From the NCBI RefSeq assembly GCF_947495315.1, contig NZ_CANLYD010000003.1, forward strand, positions 62,001-126,000: a stretch of 64,000 nucleotides of DNA, read 5' to 3'. The notes under the pieces were generated by a model. The model ran no database searches. It worked only from the letters and a program-made list of their open reading frames with translations, and had not been told where the DNA came from. Positions 62,151-64,000 of this stretch are shown piece after piece. The position numbers were made by a program, and so were the translations under genes. The DNA is from an uncultured Aquimarina sp. Lineage in GTDB: Bacteria; Bacteroidota; Bacteroidia; Flavobacteriales; Flavobacteriaceae. The first letter of the stretch is position 1, and each line of letters opens with the position of its first letter.

Positions 62151-63107
62151 ATGAATTCAAAGTTAATTTTTTTCATACTATCTATCTTAATCATTTCCTG
62201 TAAAAATAGAGAAGATCTAGCAAAAGTAGAGGTAAAGGTATCTGATAATTTTGATCAATACATAACTGTTTTAGGAATTGCTCAGGATGGAGGCTATCCT
62301 CATATTAATAATACGGAGGAGTTTAAAGGTGTTAAAGAAGGTGAATTCGCAAAGGAACTCGTTGTTTCTTTAGGGATCATAGACCAACAGAAAAAAAAGA
62401 AGTTTTTAATAGAAGCTACTCCAGATTTACCTGAACAATTAGCTATGCTAGATGAAGGATATTTACATCACGAGAAAATTATTGACGGAGTATTCTTAAC
62501 CCATGCACATATTGGTCATTATACAGGTCTTATATATTTTGGGAGAGAAGCCATGGGATCAAAAGATATTAATGTATTCGCAATGCCAAAAATGAAATGG
62601 TTTTTGGAAAATAATGGGCCTTGGTCTCAATTAGTGGATTTGCAAAACATTAAAATCAATTCATTAGAAAATGAAATTTCTGTTGCCATTACTGAAAATA
62701 TAGAAATAACACCATTTCTTGTTCCACATCGAGATGAATTTTCTGAGACCGTTGGTTATAGAATCAAAGGCAAAAATAAATCAGCACTATTTATTCCTGA
62801 TATTAATAAATGGTCATTATGGAATAAAAATATTATTGATGAAATCAAAAAGGTGGATTATGCATTTATTGATGCCACTTTTTTTAAAGATGGGGAGATT
62901 CCAAGACCTATGTTAGAGGTTCCTCATCCGTTTGTTCAGGAAACTATTGAATTGTTCAAAAATGAATTAAAAGAGATAAAATCTAAGATTGTCTTTATTC
63001 ATTTTAATCACTCGAACCCTTTGATTCATAAGAATAACAAAAAAAGAATGCAACTAGAAAAAGAAGGATATCAGTTTGCAAATACCGGTGATATTTTTCC
63101 ATTATGA
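62151..63107 (+). CDS. PqqB-like metallo-beta-lactamase-fold lipoprotein
   Basis: 318 residues, lipobox LIISC (Cys 17). MBL-fold metal site THAHIGHYTGL (residues about 117-127), later His in LVPHRDEFS and FIHFNHSNPL, and the GIAQDGGYPH start typical of PqqB-like proteins. PqqB proper is cytoplasmic and takes part in PQQ maturation; no pqq genes are present, so this lipoprotein is more probably a hydrolase of unknown substrate at the envelope. Confidence 0.85.
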   Translation: MNSKLIFFILSILIISCKNREDLAKVEVKVSDNFDQYITVLGIAQDGGYPHINNTEEFKGVKEGEFAKELVVSLGIIDQQKKKKFLIEATPDLPEQLAMLDEGYLHHEKIIDGVFLTHAHIGHYTGLIYFGREAMGSKDINVFAMPKMKWFLENNGPWSQLVDLQNIKINSLENEISVAITENIEITPFLVPHRDEFSETVGYRIKGKNKSALFIPDINKWSLWNKNIIDEIKKVDYAFIDATFFKDGEIPRPMLEVPHPFVQETIELFKNELKEIKSKIVFIHFNHSNPLIHKNNKKRMQLEKEGYQFANTGDIFPL

Positions 63108-63311
63108 GAAAACTATAAACTTGATTATCTATGTATTCTATAAAGACTTTACTATTCATTTAGTCCATTTTCTTAAAGTACTTTGAAGTGACTTAAAGCT
63201 ATAAGTTCTAACAGTAAGATTTGAAACATAAAATCACCGAAAACAGGGTGTAGTACTATGATGTTTCGACTTATCTTTAGGGTTGTGATAAAATAACATA
63301 GAGGATTACAT

Positions 63312-64000
63312 ATGTTTTGGAAAAAAGACTTGAAATTACCTATTACTCTAGAAGATAAAAAATGGGTTGAAGAAAGTATTACATTTCTTGAAGATAAAAT
63401 AGGAGAAAGGGAAGCTAAAATAAGAACTGTATTACCAACTCATCCTTATTTTCAAAGGGAGTTTGAAGGTACTATATCGGATGTGAGGCTTTTACTGAAT
63501 ATGATCATGAAACTGATGAATATAGAAAATGTTAATATTCAGGTGGAATTATTTAATTCGGGATCTGTAAAAACGAAAGATGGAAGAATTCTTACAACAC
63601 CAGCTGATATCAATGGGAGATGGAAAAGTGCTACAGGAATGTATCAAAACGTAGATGGTATAACTACCATTTTTATAGCTAATGATCAACTTAATAAACC
63701 AGAATCCCTAATCGCTACAATTGCTCATGAATTGTCACATCAATTACTTTTGGGAGAACATTGGATTAAGGATAATGATGAGTATCTAACAGATCTTTTG
63801 GCTATCGTATATGGTTTTGAGATTTTTATAGGGAACTCAAAATTTAATTTTTCTTCGGAGCAAATAGGATTTAATAATATCTGGAAAATGAGTAAGCAGG
63901 GATATTTGCCAGATCAAGTTATTGCGTATGCTATGGCGTATTTATCTTTAAAGCGTGGAGAATCTATTAACTATGTTACATTTTTAGATAAAACTATTGC
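63312..64000 (+). CDS. HExxH putative metallopeptidase (partial, runs off the window)
   Basis: Open from ATG 63312 to the end of the window, at least 229 residues. MFWKKDLKLPITLEDKKWV starts it. A zinc motif TIAHELSHQLL (HELSH near residue 139) is followed by NDEYLTDLLAIVYGFEIF, a likely third-ligand Glu/Asp helix as in gluzincin-like peptidases. No signal peptide. The C-terminus is outside the window, so family and function are open. Confidence 0.75.
   Translation, partial: MFWKKDLKLPITLEDKKWVEESITFLEDKIGEREAKIRTVLPTHPYFQREFEGTISDVRLLLNMIMKLMNIENVNIQVELFNSGSVKTKDGRILTTPADINGRWKSATGMYQNVDGITTIFIANDQLNKPESLIATIAHELSHQLLLGEHWIKDNDEYLTDLLAIVYGFEIFIGNSKFNFSSEQIGFNNIWKMSKQGYLPDQVIAYAMAYLSLKRGESINYVTFLDKTI

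Overview
The window looks like a chromosomal segment of a marine Flavobacteriaceae member (Bacteroidota), plausibly Aquimarina-like. Support comes from the low G+C, type IX secretion (T9SS) C-terminal sorting domains, a SusC/SusD pair, TAnnTTTG-type promoter boxes, a tmRNA with the tag GENNYALAA, and a flavobacterial-style trp leader peptide. The genus is inference.

Layout. (1) 0-8 kb: a 21-bp palindromic tandem array, one backbone gene, then an integron-like array of seven single-gene cassettes, all on the minus strand, plus one 42-bp gene-less unit. The cassettes are separated by attC-like sites. In every cassette the first ten bases at its entry core are complementary, at 9 or 10 positions, to the inverse core of its own downstream site, which is the structural signature of integron cassettes. 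No integrase is visible. Dispersed palindromes and a direct repeat lie on both sides. (2) 8.4-17 kb: a uracil-DNA-glycosylase-like gene, then a tight five-gene plus-strand operon: flavin amine oxidase, ThDP decarboxylase, nucleoside-hydrolase-like protein, LodA-like quinoprotein oxidase and LodB-like flavoprotein. (3) 17-19.4 kb: a DUF1287 protein, a delta-60-repeat secreted protein and a small membrane protein. (4) 19.4-26.6 kb: a complete trpEGDCFB-(GIY-YIG)-A operon on the minus strand, preceded by a classical attenuator with a 20-residue leader containing three consecutive Trp codons. The operon is peppered with REP-like palindromes, one of which is inserted in frame inside trpF. (5) 26.6-30 kb: marR-yceI, and a thioredoxin/rhodanese cluster.

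(6) 30-48 kb: a secreted lytic island. It holds a subtilisin-like lipoprotein, a lipoprotein of unknown fold, two different N-acetylmuramoyl-L-alanine amidases, a PD40 propeller protein and an M23 endopeptidase. Four of these carry near-identical copies of one approximately 270-residue C-terminal module. Next come a NarL-type regulator, a LytS-type TPR histidine kinase broken by two homopolymer frameshifts, its LytTR regulator, and an astacin protease with three SLH domains. Paired direct repeats 21 bp apart, at 42.4 kb and 47.2 kb, are candidate operators for the LytTR regulator.

(7) 48-64 kb: a large sortilin/BNR plus Ig-like T9SS protein, tmRNA, saccharopine-dehydrogenase-like enzyme, pyrF, a metal/cobalamin receptor-like protein, an alpha/beta hydrolase, two small genes (38 and 58 residues), SusC/SusD, a DUF4197 lipoprotein, a PqqB-like metallo-hydrolase lipoprotein, and a partial HExxH protein running off the end.

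The strongest candidates for something new are the cassette array, the five-gene oxidase operon, and the module-sharing lytic island with its two-component system.
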